A stretch of 64,000 nt of DNA from an uncultured Chryseobacterium sp. (GTDB lineage Bacteria; Bacteroidota; Bacteroidia; Flavobacteriales; Weeksellaceae), in the NCBI RefSeq assembly GCF_936933875.1, contig NZ_CAKZIK010000022.1, forward strand, positions 1 through 64,000. Reading direction: 5' to 3'. The notes below the pieces were generated by a model. It searched no databases, had not been told where the DNA came from, and saw only the letters and a program-made list of their open reading frames with translations. Shown here piece by piece: positions 40,771-49,387 of this stretch. The translations under genes were made by a program, and so were the position numbers. Each line of letters starts with the position of its first letter. Within the stretch, counting starts at the first letter, position 1.

Positions 40771-41799
40771 CTAATTCGGTTTCCAATCTACCACCGCTCT
40801 TACAAAAGCTTCGGCGTTTTCGACAGGAATGTTGGGTAAAATTCCGTGTCCGAGATTGACAATATAACGGTCTTTTCCGAAACGGTTAATCATTTCATGA
40901 ACCATTTTTCTAATCGTTTCAGGTGAAGAATGCAATCTTGCAGGGTCAAAATTTCCTTGCAAAGTCATGGTATGGTTCGTTAAAGTTCTTGCGTATTCTG
41001 GAGTAATTGTCCAGTCAACACCCAAAGCAGAAACTTTCGAAAGCGTCATTTCTTCCAAAGCAAACCAACATCCTTTTCCAAAAACTACAACGTGAGTTAA
41101 AGGAGAAAGCGCTTCCACAATTTGGTTGATGTACTTCCAAGAAAATTCCTGATAATCTTCCGGAGAAAGCATTCCGCCCCAAGAATCAAAAACCTGCACG
41201 GCAGAAACACCTTTTTCAACTTTTCTTTTCAGATATGCAATTGTTGTATCTGTAATTTTTTGCAACAAAAGATGCGCAGCTTCAGGATTTTGGAAGCAGA
41301 AAGATTTTGCAATATCAAATGCTTTGGAGCCTTTTCCTTCCACACAGTAACACAAAATTGTCCAGGGAGAACCCGCAAAACCAATTAACGGAACAGAATT
41401 GTCAAGTTTTTGAAGCGTTAATTCAATCGCATCAAAAACATATCCCAAAGTATCATTCACATCCGGAACTTCGATATTCTGAACCTGTTCCATGGTACGA
41501 ATCGGCGTATCCAACCAAGGTCCCACAGATTCTTTCATTTTAAAATCGATTCCCATTGCTTGCGGAACCACCAAAATATCGGAAAACAAAATCGCGGCAT
41601 CCAAAGGAAATCTGCGAAGTGGTTGCACTGTAATTTCAGAAGCCAGTTCTGGTGTTTGACACCGTGTAAAGAAATCATATTTGTCGCGCAACGCGATGAA
41701 TTCCGGCAAATATCTTCCGGCTTGCCTCATCATCCAAACCGGCGGTCTTTCAACAGTTTCTCCGCGTAATGCTTTTAGGTATAAGTCGTTTTTAATCAT
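40771..41799 (-). CDS. hemE: Uroporphyrinogen decarboxylase
   Basis: HemE converts uroporphyrinogen III to coproporphyrinogen III in heme synthesis. The 342-residue protein carries the signature [17 protein letters not shown] (about residues 18-34) and the catalytic Asp in [15 protein letters not shown] (about 70-84). [12 protein letters not shown] (about 140-151), [13 protein letters not shown] (about 204-216) and [15 protein letters not shown] near the C-terminus follow. It is the last gene of the minus-strand hemA-hemC-hemD-hemE operon and overlaps hemD by four bases. Confidence 0.94.
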   Translation of the reverse strand: MIKNDLYLKALRGETVERPPVWMMRQAGRYLPEFIALRDKYDFFTRCQTPELASEITVQPLRRFPLDAAILFSDILVVPQAMGIDFKMKESVGPWLDTPIRTMEQVQNIEVPDVNDTLGYVFDAIELTLQKLDNSVPLIGFAGSPWTILCYCVEGKGSKAFDIAKSFCFQNPEAAHLLLQKITDTTIAYLKRKVEKGVSAVQVFDSWGGMLSPEDYQEFSWKYINQIVEALSPLTHVVVFGKGCWFALEEMTLSKVSALGVDWTITPEYARTLTNHTMTLQGNFDPARLHSSPETIRKMVHEMINRFGKDRYIVNLGHGILPNIPVENAEAFVRAVVDWKPN

Positions 41800-42497
41800 A
41801 AATTTTTGCTTTTGGCATTGTGCTTTTCGCTTTCTGCCTTTATCAGTTTCAGCAAATCGTCGAGATTGCTTTCTTTACTCGTAATTATTTTATTTTTCGT
41901 GAACTTTTTCAGCTCTTTTTCTGTGGTCTCGCCGATGGAAAACAACTTCATCCCATCCAAAGAATTGAATTTTGCAAAACTACGAACTCCACTCGGACTG
42001 AAAAAACAAACCGCATCATATTTTTCCTCCACTTTCGGATTTAAAAGCTCGGTTTCGTACACCACTACTTTTTTGTACCAAATATTCTGTAGCGGAAGTG
42101 TTTTGTCTAGGACGTCTAAAGCGAGATTTCCGCAGAAATGCAGAAATTTTTCCTTTGCGCAGTTTTTAATGATAAAATCTGAAAGTTCGCTTGCGTGTTT
42201 GGCTACTTTAAAAGTCCCGAAACCGTTTTCCCTCAATAGTTTTTTGGTCTTTAAACCTACGGCATAAATTTTATTGGAGTTTTCGTCCAGCAAATTTTCG
42301 CTGGGCTTAAATTCATTTTCAAAAAAACATTCTACAGCATTTACACTACTGAAAATCAGAGATTTATTTTTTAAATCAAATGTTTCCTTCTGCAAAGGTT
42401 TAATGTAAATAACCTGAAGTGTATCAAAAGAAACATGACTTCCTAACGATTTGGAAACCATGTTTTTATCTAATTTTTTTGTAAAAAGGATTTTCAT
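41796..42497 (-). CDS. hemD: Uroporphyrinogen-III synthase, operon copy
   Basis: HemD cyclises hydroxymethylbilane to uroporphyrinogen III. This weakly conserved family is recognised here by the two-lobed pattern and position. [14 protein letters not shown] (about residues 47-60) and [18 protein letters not shown] (about 160-177) match the F-S-S/P-xx-V/G motifs of each lobe, and [12 protein letters not shown] (about 184-195) matches the third. At 233 residues it is slightly short. It sits between hemC (17 bases) and hemE (overlap of four bases). A second, longer HemD-like gene is at 58451, so which one carries the activity is open. Confidence 0.82.
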   Translation of the reverse strand: MKILFTKKLDKNMVSKSLGSHVSFDTLQVIYIKPLQKETFDLKNKSLIFSSVNAVECFFENEFKPSENLLDENSNKIYAVGLKTKKLLRENGFGTFKVAKHASELSDFIIKNCAKEKFLHFCGNLALDVLDKTLPLQNIWYKKVVVYETELLNPKVEEKYDAVCFFSPSGVRSFAKFNSLDGMKLFSIGETTEKELKKFTKNKIITSKESNLDDLLKLIKAESEKHNAKSKNL

Positions 42498-42514
42498 TTC
42501 CTTCAGAAAAAGTG

Positions 42515-43429
42515 TTACGTAATCTGCGTTTTTATTTCCGCCATTAATTCTTTTCCACCATTGTTGAGAATTTTTTCTGCCAATTGCTGTCCGAAATTTT
42601 CGGTTTCGTTCCAGATGAAAATTTCATCTGTTTCGATGCAGTTTTTTCCGTCCAAAGAACACAGTCTGCCTTGAAAACGCACTTCATTATGGTCATTAAT
42701 TTCTGCAAAAGCTCCAATGGGTGCAGTACAACCTCCTTCCAAAGTGCTCAGGAAATTTCTTTCGATATCGATGCAGATTTGCGTTTTTTTATGGTTAATG
42801 TCTGCGAAAGTTTCTTTCATTTCAGCATCATCCTTTCGAGCACAAATCGCGACAACTCCTTGTGAAGGCGCTGGAAGCATTATATGAAGTTCTTCAAAAT
42901 CAACATTCAAACTCATTCTTTTAATCGCTGCCAAAGAAAAAATTGTGGCATCGAAATCATTTTCTTCGAGTTTTTGCAAACGTGTCTGAACATTTCCACG
43001 AATGTCCGAAAATTCCGTTCCGGCAAATTCTTTCAGCCAAAAAGCACGTCTTCGCAAACTGCTTGTTGCAATTTTCAGTTCGTGCAAAGGTTTGTCTTTT
43101 GATGCAGATTTTCTTACCAAAACATCCTGAGGAAAATCGCGTTCCAAAACAGAAATAATCTCAATGTTTTCAGGAAGTTGTGTTGGAATATCTTTTAAGG
43201 AATGAACTGCTATATCAATTTCTCCGTTCAACAATGCGATGTCCAAATCTTTGGTAAAAACACCTGTAATTCCCATTGCGTATAGTGGTTGCGTGAGATT
43301 TTTATCGCCTGAAGAAACGATGGGCGTAATTTCGGTCCTTAAATTTTTGTTTTGAAGATTTCTTGCAACTTCTCTGGCTTGCCAAAGTGCTAATGGAGAA
43401 TTTCGGGTTCCTATTTTAATGCTTTTCAT
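42515..43429 (-). CDS. hemC: Hydroxymethylbilane synthase (porphobilinogen deaminase)
   Basis: HemC polymerises four porphobilinogens into hydroxymethylbilane. The 304-residue enzyme has IGTRNSPLALWQAREV (about residues 5-20), the catalytic Asp region VHSLKDIPTQLP (about 76-87) and the TSSLRRRAFWL arginine cluster (about 122-132). FSDIRGNVQTRLQKL (about 139-153) and the cofactor-bearing Cys in LEGGCTAPIGA (about 229-239) complete the set. Its start overlaps the hemA stop by 14 bases, so translation is coupled. Confidence 0.94.
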   Translation of the reverse strand: MKSIKIGTRNSPLALWQAREVARNLQNKNLRTEITPIVSSGDKNLTQPLYAMGITGVFTKDLDIALLNGEIDIAVHSLKDIPTQLPENIEIISVLERDFPQDVLVRKSASKDKPLHELKIATSSLRRRAFWLKEFAGTEFSDIRGNVQTRLQKLEENDFDATIFSLAAIKRMSLNVDFEELHIMLPAPSQGVVAICARKDDAEMKETFADINHKKTQICIDIERNFLSTLEGGCTAPIGAFAEINDHNEVRFQGRLCSLDGKNCIETDEIFIWNETENFGQQLAEKILNNGGKELMAEIKTQIT

Positions 43430-44690
43430 TGAATTCCTGATTGGGTTGTTCTACTAAAATTTCGTGCATTAATTTACTAATTTCTTCGGCTTTCCAAGGA
43501 TTATCAATAATATATTTCGCAAAACGGTTCGTGATTTTTTGTATCAGTTTGTTGCTAAGCTCCATATCTTCTATCCCAACATAACGGTGTTTGCGGTGGA
43601 TATTATGAAGTTCGTTATTCTCCATATTTTTCAGCGAAGCTTTAAAATGATGAATATTGGGAGCCAGTTTTCTTTTCTTTTCCCATTCTATAAAATCCTT
43701 CGTCATCTCCTTAATAATTTCCTCGGCTTTTGGGACTTCTTTTTTACGCTGCTCCATCGTTTCACTGATGTGCTGTGATAATTTATCAACATCTACCAAT
43801 TCAATTCCGTCTCTTTCTGCCAAAATTTTCTCAACATTATTAGGAATAGAAAGGTCTATAACCAACATTTCTTTTCCGTCCGGAAGATGTTCGCTGGTTA
43901 CAATGGGTTGTTGAGCTCCGGTTGCAACAATGAGAATATCGGTTTGATGAAGTTCCTCGCTGAAATGTTCAAAATCGATATGAGGAATATTGTATTTCTC
44001 TGAAATTTTTTCAGCCAGTTCCATCGTTCTGTTCGCCACTTTCACTTTTGGTTTGTGAATGTGTTTTACGAGATTTTCAACGGTATTTTGTCCAATTTCT
44101 CCAACGCCCAACAATAAAATATTTTTGTCGGAAAGCTGTTTCTGTGAATTTAAAATATAATGAACTGCCGCATAAGAAACAGAAGCTGCACCATTGGAAA
44201 TTCCGGTTTCATTCTTGATTTTTTTAGAAATCTGAATGGCGGAATTGATGGCTCTTTCCAAATAAGGATTGGATTGGCTTTTTTCTCTTTTAAAACGGTT
44301 GTAAGCGTTTTTTATTTGTCCGATAATTTCGAAATCACCAATAATCTGACTTTCCAAACCTGCCGCAACACGGAAAAGATGGTTCAAAGCATCTTCCCTT
44401 TTCATGATGTTGACGTACTGCATGAAATCGGTAAGATTGACGCCAACATTTTTACAGTATTCTTCAGCAACCAAAAGATAATTTGGCGTTGTAGTGTAGA
44501 TTTCAGTACGGTTACAGGTTGAAACAACAAAAGCGTCACCGAGATTCTCTTCATGAATCTGGTTCACGAAGCCTTTCACATGGTCATCAAAAAAGGCAAA
44601 CTTACTGCGCGTTTCCGCATCAGCTTTTTCGTAGCTAACGCTTAATACGGCAAAATTTGAGGTTTGATGTATGTTGGAATTCTGTGGCAT
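43416..44690 (-). CDS. hemA: Glutamyl-tRNA reductase
   Basis: HemA reduces glutamyl-tRNA to glutamate-1-semialdehyde, the first step of C5 heme synthesis. The 424-residue protein has the nucleophilic Cys in VSTCNRTEIYTT (about residues 55-66) and ESQIIGDFEIIGQIKNAY (about 110-127). The NADPH-binding GVGEIGQNTVENL (about 193-205) and a C-terminal dimerisation helix domain follow. I placed the start at the ATG 44690; a TTG four codons upstream overlaps the -7 box and is unlikely. It leads the heme operon. hemL and hemB are not in the window. Confidence 0.93.
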   Translation of the reverse strand: MPQNSNIHQTSNFAVLSVSYEKADAETRSKFAFFDDHVKGFVNQIHEENLGDAFVVSTCNRTEIYTTTPNYLLVAEEYCKNVGVNLTDFMQYVNIMKREDALNHLFRVAAGLESQIIGDFEIIGQIKNAYNRFKREKSQSNPYLERAINSAIQISKKIKNETGISNGAASVSYAAVHYILNSQKQLSDKNILLLGVGEIGQNTVENLVKHIHKPKVKVANRTMELAEKISEKYNIPHIDFEHFSEELHQTDILIVATGAQQPIVTSEHLPDGKEMLVIDLSIPNNVEKILAERDGIELVDVDKLSQHISETMEQRKKEVPKAEEIIKEMTKDFIEWEKKRKLAPNIHHFKASLKNMENNELHNIHRKHRYVGIEDMELSNKLIQKITNRFAKYIIDNPWKAEEISKLMHEILVEQPNQEFNEKH

Positions 44691-44699
44691 AAACGGTTG

Positions 44700-44707
44700 C
44701 AAATTTA
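44700..44707 (-). promoter_or_regulatory. -7 promoter element (TAAATTTG) of the heme operon
   Basis: The minus strand reads TAAATTTG, nine bases upstream of the hemA ATG. Confidence 0.6.
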
Positions 44708-44900
44708 ATGTTTTTATTGCAAATTATTTATGACTTTGGTTATGATGATTATCAGTAAAAGCAATCGGAGAGCAATTATTTTTTGATATGATAATAAATT
44801 GAAAAAAATCAAGTTTAAGGAAAGTAAGAATTATAAAAGTTTTAATAAAATTTTAACCAAATAATTTGTCTGGCAGCTTATTAGAATGGTTCTAAATTTA

Positions 44901-44908
44901 TATCTTTG
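44901..44908 (+). promoter_or_regulatory. -7 promoter element (TATCTTTG) of the mre operon
   Basis: TATCTTTG matches TAnnTTTG, 26 bases before the mreB ATG. No well-spaced -33 TTTG is visible. The rest of the 232-base gap back to hemA is AT-rich without other structure. Confidence 0.6.
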
Positions 44909-44924
44909 TACACTTTAAAAATAT

Positions 44925-44929
44925 AGGAG
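44925..44929 (+). promoter_or_regulatory. Shine-Dalgarno-like AGGAG before mreB
   Basis: AGGAG lies five bases before the mreB ATG. This is a good match to the anti-SD and unusual here, since most genes in this window lack one. Confidence 0.6.
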
Positions 44930-44934
44930 AAAAG

Positions 44935-45960
44935 ATGGGGTTATTTGATATGTTCACGCAGGAAATTGCGATTGACTTAGGAACAGCGAACACACTAATT
45001 ATACACAATAATAAAATCGTAATCGACCAACCGTCGATTGTAGCTATAGAACGTTCTACAGGCAAACCAATTGCTGTTGGAGAACAGGCGAAACACATGC
45101 AGGGAAAAACGCATGAGGACATCAAAACAATTCGTCCGTTGAAAGATGGGGTAATTGCAGATTTCCATGCATCTGAACACATGATTAAGGAATTCATCAA
45201 AAAAATTCCGGGTATCAAAGGAAAATTGGTTCAGCCTGCTTTGAAAATCGTTATCTGTATTCCTTCCGGAATTACTGAAGTTGAAAAAAGAGCTGTAAGA
45301 GATTCTGCACAGAAAGTTAATGCAAAAGAAGTTCGTTTGATTTATGAACCAATGGCAGCTGCAATTGGTGTTGGAATTGATGTACAAAAGCCTGAAGGCA
45401 ACATGATTATCGATATAGGTGGTGGTACAACGGAAATAGCGGTAGTTGCTCTTGGAGGAATTGTTTGCGACAAATCTGTAAAAATTGCAGGAGACGTTTT
45501 CACGAACGATATTGCTTATTATTTAAGAACACACCACAACCTTTACATCGGTGAAAGAACTGCTGAAAGAGTAAAAATTGAAGTAGGTTCTGCTGTTGAA
45601 GAATTGGATGTTGAAATTGAAGATATCCCGGTACAAGGACGTGATTTGATTACTGGTAAGCCAAAAGAAATTATGGTGAACTACAAAGAAATCGCAAGAG
45701 CTTTGGACAAGTCTATCATCAGAATTGAAGATGCTGTAATGGAAACGCTTTCTCTTACTCCTCCGGAATTGGCTGCAGATATCTATAAAACAGGTATTTA
45801 TCTTGCAGGTGGTGGTGCTTTGTTGAGAGGTTTAGCAGACAGACTTCACAAGAAAACAGGCCTTCCTGTATTTGTTGCAGAAGATCCATTGAGAGCTGTA
45901 GTTCGCGGAACTGGTATCGCTCTTAAAAACATGGATAAATTCAACTTCTTGATTAAATAA
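44935..45960 (+). CDS. mreB: Rod shape-determining protein MreB
   Basis: MreB is the bacterial actin that guides the elongasome along the inner membrane. The 341-residue protein has the amphipathic N-terminus (MGLFDMFTQEIAIDLGTANT with phosphate-1 DLGTANT) and KDGVIADFHASEHMI (about residues 69-83). The phosphate-2 IIDIGGGTTEIAVV (about 157-170), adenosine motif IYLAGGGALLRGLAD (about 289-303) and AEDPLRAVVRGTG near the end complete the fold. It leads the mreBCD-pbp2-rodA operon and has an unusually good ribosome-binding site. Confidence 0.95.
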   Translation: MGLFDMFTQEIAIDLGTANTLIIHNNKIVIDQPSIVAIERSTGKPIAVGEQAKHMQGKTHEDIKTIRPLKDGVIADFHASEHMIKEFIKKIPGIKGKLVQPALKIVICIPSGITEVEKRAVRDSAQKVNAKEVRLIYEPMAAAIGVGIDVQKPEGNMIIDIGGGTTEIAVVALGGIVCDKSVKIAGDVFTNDIAYYLRTHHNLYIGERTAERVKIEVGSAVEELDVEIEDIPVQGRDLITGKPKEIMVNYKEIARALDKSIIRIEDAVMETLSLTPPELAADIYKTGIYLAGGGALLRGLADRLHKKTGLPVFVAEDPLRAVVRGTGIALKNMDKFNFLIK

Positions 45961-45994
45961 TTTTTTTTAGAAAAACTTTTACGACACTTAACTG

Positions 45995-46846
45995 ATGGGA
46001 TTTTTGCTGAGATTATTTTCGAAGAACGGGCTTTTCGTCTTCTTTATATTCCTGCAAATCGTCGCATTGACGCTTATTTTCAGCAGAAATTCCATGCAGC
46101 AGTCGTGGATTGCCGCTCAAACTGCCGCTTTCAATTCGTGGGTTTCCGGATACATTGACGAGGGTGCTTCTTACCTGAAACTAAAACAGGTAAACGAAGA
46201 GCTTGTTGCCCAAAACAAGCAGCTCATGGAAGAACTTTATGGAAAAGAAAAGGCTAAAAATCCCGCTTTCCGAAGAGTTCATGATACGATTGGTGGCGGA
46301 CAAATTTATACTTTTGTTGATGGCGACATCGTTTTCAACAGTATCAACAGAAAAGACAATTATTTTACCATTAACCGAGGAAAACGCGACGGTGTTGCCG
46401 CAAAAATGGGCGTTATTGCACCTAAAGGAATTGCTGGAATTGTGGTGAATACTACCGACAGTTACGCTTTGGTTCAGTCCGTTTTGAGTGTGAATAAAAT
46501 TAAAATTTCTGCCGCACTGAAAAATTCAGGATATTTTGGAACTTTAACATGGCGTGGAGACAATTCCCGTTTGATGCATCTTTCTGATGTTCCGAAATAT
46601 GTACCGTTAAAAGTTGGTGACACCATTATTACGGACGGTAAATCTGCCATCTTCCCACAGGGAATTATGGTAGGAAAAGTTGCCGGTTACGAAGTGGACA
46701 GTAAAACCGGATTCTGGGACATTTCTGTGGAACTTTCAGAAAAAATGGGACAGCTTAGCAAAATTTATGTGGTGAAAAACCTTAAAAAAGCTGCGGTACA
46801 GAAAATTCAGGACACGTTAACGAAAACAATGGAGCAGGATGATTAG
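45995..46846 (+). CDS. mreC: Rod shape-determining protein MreC
   Basis: MreC is the periplasmic scaffold that links MreB/MreD to PBP2. The 283-residue protein has one N-terminal membrane helix (about residues 12-30) and a coiled coil (about 58-88, LKLKQVNEELVAQNKQLMEEL). Two beta domains follow, with the conserved INRGKRDGVAAKMGVIAPKGIAGIV (seen as RGKRDGV and GIAGIV, about 128-150) and IITDGKSAIFPQGIMVGKV (about 206-224). It lies 34 bases after mreB and overlaps mreD by eight bases. Confidence 0.92.
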   Translation: MGFLLRLFSKNGLFVFFIFLQIVALTLIFSRNSMQQSWIAAQTAAFNSWVSGYIDEGASYLKLKQVNEELVAQNKQLMEELYGKEKAKNPAFRRVHDTIGGGQIYTFVDGDIVFNSINRKDNYFTINRGKRDGVAAKMGVIAPKGIAGIVVNTTDSYALVQSVLSVNKIKISAALKNSGYFGTLTWRGDNSRLMHLSDVPKYVPLKVGDTIITDGKSAIFPQGIMVGKVAGYEVDSKTGFWDISVELSEKMGQLSKIYVVKNLKKAAVQKIQDTLTKTMEQDD

Positions 46847-47345
46847 CAGAAGTTTATTCACAGATTTTTTGCAGATTGTAGCGCTTATTGCACTGCAAAT
46901 CTTTGTTCTGAACAGAATTACGCTTTTCGGGCAGTACACTCCGGTTTTGTACCCGGTTTTCGTCATGTTCTACCCTTTTTTTAGAAACAGATTTGTTTTT
47001 CTTGCCCTAAGCTTTCTATTAGGATTAGGAATTGATGCATTTCTCGGAACTTGGGGAATTAATGCTTTAGCAACAACCATTGTTGCTTATTTCCGAACCG
47101 TAATTTTTCGAACTTCTACGGATACTTCAACCGATTTTTTCTCGTTTGACAGTTTACAGTGGTCTCAGTTTGTACTGTTTATCCTTTCGAGCATTTTCAT
47201 GCATCAGCTGATTGTGCAATATGTAGAGTTTTTCAAATTCAGTAAATTTTTTGAGGTATTTTTAAATATCTTAGTAACAAGTTTAATTTCCTTCGTATTT
47301 ATTTTGATTTATGCAATGGCATTTAAAATCAAACAAAAAGTGTGA
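46839..47345 (+). CDS. mreD: Rod shape-determining protein MreD
   Basis: This 168-residue, highly hydrophobic protein has about five membrane segments and no catalytic motif, which fits MreD, the membrane partner of MreC. Recognisable features are the early ALQIFVLNRITLFG and TPVLYPVFVMFYP segments and the LSFLLGLGIDAFLGTWGINAL block (about residues 55-75), with Gly-Asp typical of Bacteroidota MreD. It starts inside mreC and its TGA overlaps the GTG of pbp2, so position supports the assignment strongly. Confidence 0.88.
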   Translation: MISRSLFTDFLQIVALIALQIFVLNRITLFGQYTPVLYPVFVMFYPFFRNRFVFLALSFLLGLGIDAFLGTWGINALATTIVAYFRTVIFRTSTDTSTDFFSFDSLQWSQFVLFILSSIFMHQLIVQYVEFFKFSKFFEVFLNILVTSLISFVFILIYAMAFKIKQKV

Positions 47346-49387
47346 ATCAGTATTTTAAAATTACCCTTGCCCTTTCTATTATCGCTGCGATTTTCGTGGC
47401 GAGACTTGCTTATTTGCAGCTCGTTACAGACCGTTATGCGCTGAATGCCGCGAATACTTCCATCAAAACTGAATACGTCATTCCACAGCGTGGCGTAATC
47501 TTTGACAGAAATGGAAAGATTTTGGTAGGAAACCAGCCATCTTATGAAATTTCTTTTACTCAGGCTTTATTAAAACCTGATTTCGATACAGTAGGTTTTT
47601 GTAATTTATTAAGAATTTCAAAACCGGAGTTCATCAAAAGGGTTCAGGATTTAAAGAAAGAAAAATACTATTCGAAGCTGACTCCGATGACTTTCATGAA
47701 AAATTTAAGTCGGGAGGAAATTGCCAGAATCCAGGAAATTATCTTTAAATATCCGGCTTTCAGTATTGTTACACGTCCACAAAGACAGTACGAAGTTTCC
47801 ACTTCCGGAAATCTTTTGGGATACACATCTGAAGTAAATGACCGCGATTTGAAAAAAGACTCCATTTATTATTTACCGGGAGATAACATTGGAAAATCGG
47901 GTATTGAAAAGGCGTACGAAAATACACTCCGGGGAATTAAAGGCGTAAAATATATTCAGAAAGACATCAAACTTCGAAACGTTGGTCCATACAAAAATGG
48001 AACGCTTGACAAAGATGTTGTGACAGGACAGGACATTACATTGACCATTGATTACGACCTCCAAAGAATGGCCGAAGAAATGTTGGTGGACAAACATGGC
48101 GCCATCGTTGCTATTGACCCAAACAATGGCGAAATTTTGGTGATGGCAACCGGTCCGGACATCGACCCCAATTTGTACACCGGACCTAACAAATCCAAAA
48201 ATTTATACGCGCTTGCGAACGACACCATTTATGAAAACAAGCCAACTTTCGACCGTTCAATTCAGGCAGCTTATCCTCCAGGTTCTACATTTAAACTGTT
48301 GACAGCGCTTGCAGGAATGCAAATGGGCGTGATGAACGATAAAACTGTTTTCCCTTGTGGAAGAGGATTTTACTACAAAGGTTTGAGCATTAAAGGTCAC
48401 GGTGGAGCTGATCCATTGATTCCTGCGATACAAGTTTCCAGTAACTGTTATTTTTCTTATGCATATTTGGCGATTATCGGGAAATATCCCGGAAATCCTT
48501 CCAAAGGTGTTGATGAGTGGAAAAAAATCATGAACAGTTTCGGAGTTGGAGACTTCTTAAATAATGACTTGGCAACAGGTTCGAAAGGGAGAATTCCAAG
48601 CGGCGAATTCTACGAAAAAAGAATGGCTAGTATTTACAAAGCAAGTGGCAACAAAGGGAATCCTAAAAACTGGGATCCTTTAGCGACTGGAGCTGTGTTT
48701 AACGGAATGGGACAGGGTGATGTTTTGTTAACCCCAATTCAAATGGCAAATTTTGTAGCTGCAATTGCCAATAAAGGTTGGTATTACACACCTCACGTTG
48801 TAAAAGCCATCGACGGAAAACCTAATCCAGATCCAAGATTTAAAGTTAAACATAAAACTTTAGTAGATCCAAAATATTTTGATCCTGTATTAAAAGGAAT
48901 GGAGCAGGTTGTTTTGGCCGGAACCGCAAGAGGATTAAAATCTAATGATTTTACTCAATTAGCAAAAACCGGAACAGCACAGGTTCCACAAGGCAAAGAC
49001 AACTCAATTTTTGTACTGATTGCTCCAGCTGACAAGCCGAAAATTGTAGTCGCTGCCGTAATGGAACATGCCGGATTTGGTGCAACTTGGGCAGGTCCCG
49101 CAAGTACCGTGATTGCTGAAAAATATTTAACAGGAACACTGAAACGCGAAAATCTTTATAAAAAAATGACGAGCTCCAGCTTTATGCCGGAATATAAACG
49201 TCAGTACGTAGCGGAAATGAAGCGTAAAGGTTGGTACAAAGAACCAAAACCGGATTCTATCCAACTGAAAAAAATTCAGGACAGTTTGAAACTCGTTGCT
49301 GCGAAAAAACTGAAAGCCGACGCACTGAAAAAAGAAAATGTAAAGAAAGACTCAACCAAAACAAATTCCAAAACAAAGAAGAAATGA
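47342..49387 (+). CDS. mrdA: Penicillin-binding protein 2 (elongasome transpeptidase)
   Basis: PBP2 cross-links peptidoglycan during elongation, in complex with RodA. The 681-residue protein has an N-terminal membrane anchor (about residues 5-22) and a dimerisation/pedestal domain (PQRGVIFDRNGKIL, about 48-61). The transpeptidase domain has STFK (315-318, active Ser), SSN (366-368) and KTG in LAKTGTAQVP near 544. The C-terminal 40 residues are a Lys-rich tail with repeated KKxxxD units, longer than in E. coli. The start is a GTG overlapping the mreD stop. Confidence 0.94.
   Translation: MNQYFKITLALSIIAAIFVARLAYLQLVTDRYALNAANTSIKTEYVIPQRGVIFDRNGKILVGNQPSYEISFTQALLKPDFDTVGFCNLLRISKPEFIKRVQDLKKEKYYSKLTPMTFMKNLSREEIARIQEIIFKYPAFSIVTRPQRQYEVSTSGNLLGYTSEVNDRDLKKDSIYYLPGDNIGKSGIEKAYENTLRGIKGVKYIQKDIKLRNVGPYKNGTLDKDVVTGQDITLTIDYDLQRMAEEMLVDKHGAIVAIDPNNGEILVMATGPDIDPNLYTGPNKSKNLYALANDTIYENKPTFDRSIQAAYPPGSTFKLLTALAGMQMGVMNDKTVFPCGRGFYYKGLSIKGHGGADPLIPAIQVSSNCYFSYAYLAIIGKYPGNPSKGVDEWKKIMNSFGVGDFLNNDLATGSKGRIPSGEFYEKRMASIYKASGNKGNPKNWDPLATGAVFNGMGQGDVLLTPIQMANFVAAIANKGWYYTPHVVKAIDGKPNPDPRFKVKHKTLVDPKYFDPVLKGMEQVVLAGTARGLKSNDFTQLAKTGTAQVPQGKDNSIFVLIAPADKPKIVVAAVMEHAGFGATWAGPASTVIAEKYLTGTLKRENLYKKMTSSSFMPEYKRQYVAEMKRKGWYKEPKPDSIQLKKIQDSLKLVAAKKLKADALKKENVKKDSTKTNSKTKKK

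Noticed and set aside
41806..42267. A 153-codon plus-strand frame opposite hemD
   Set aside because: It is a shadow of the minus-strand hemD gene, rich in Ser/Phe from complementary codons, with no promoter and no recognisable family.
49231..49383. N-terminal extension of rodA inside pbp2
   Set aside because: The added 51 residues are basic and unlike any RodA. The ATG at 49384, overlapping the pbp2 stop, gives the normal N-terminus.
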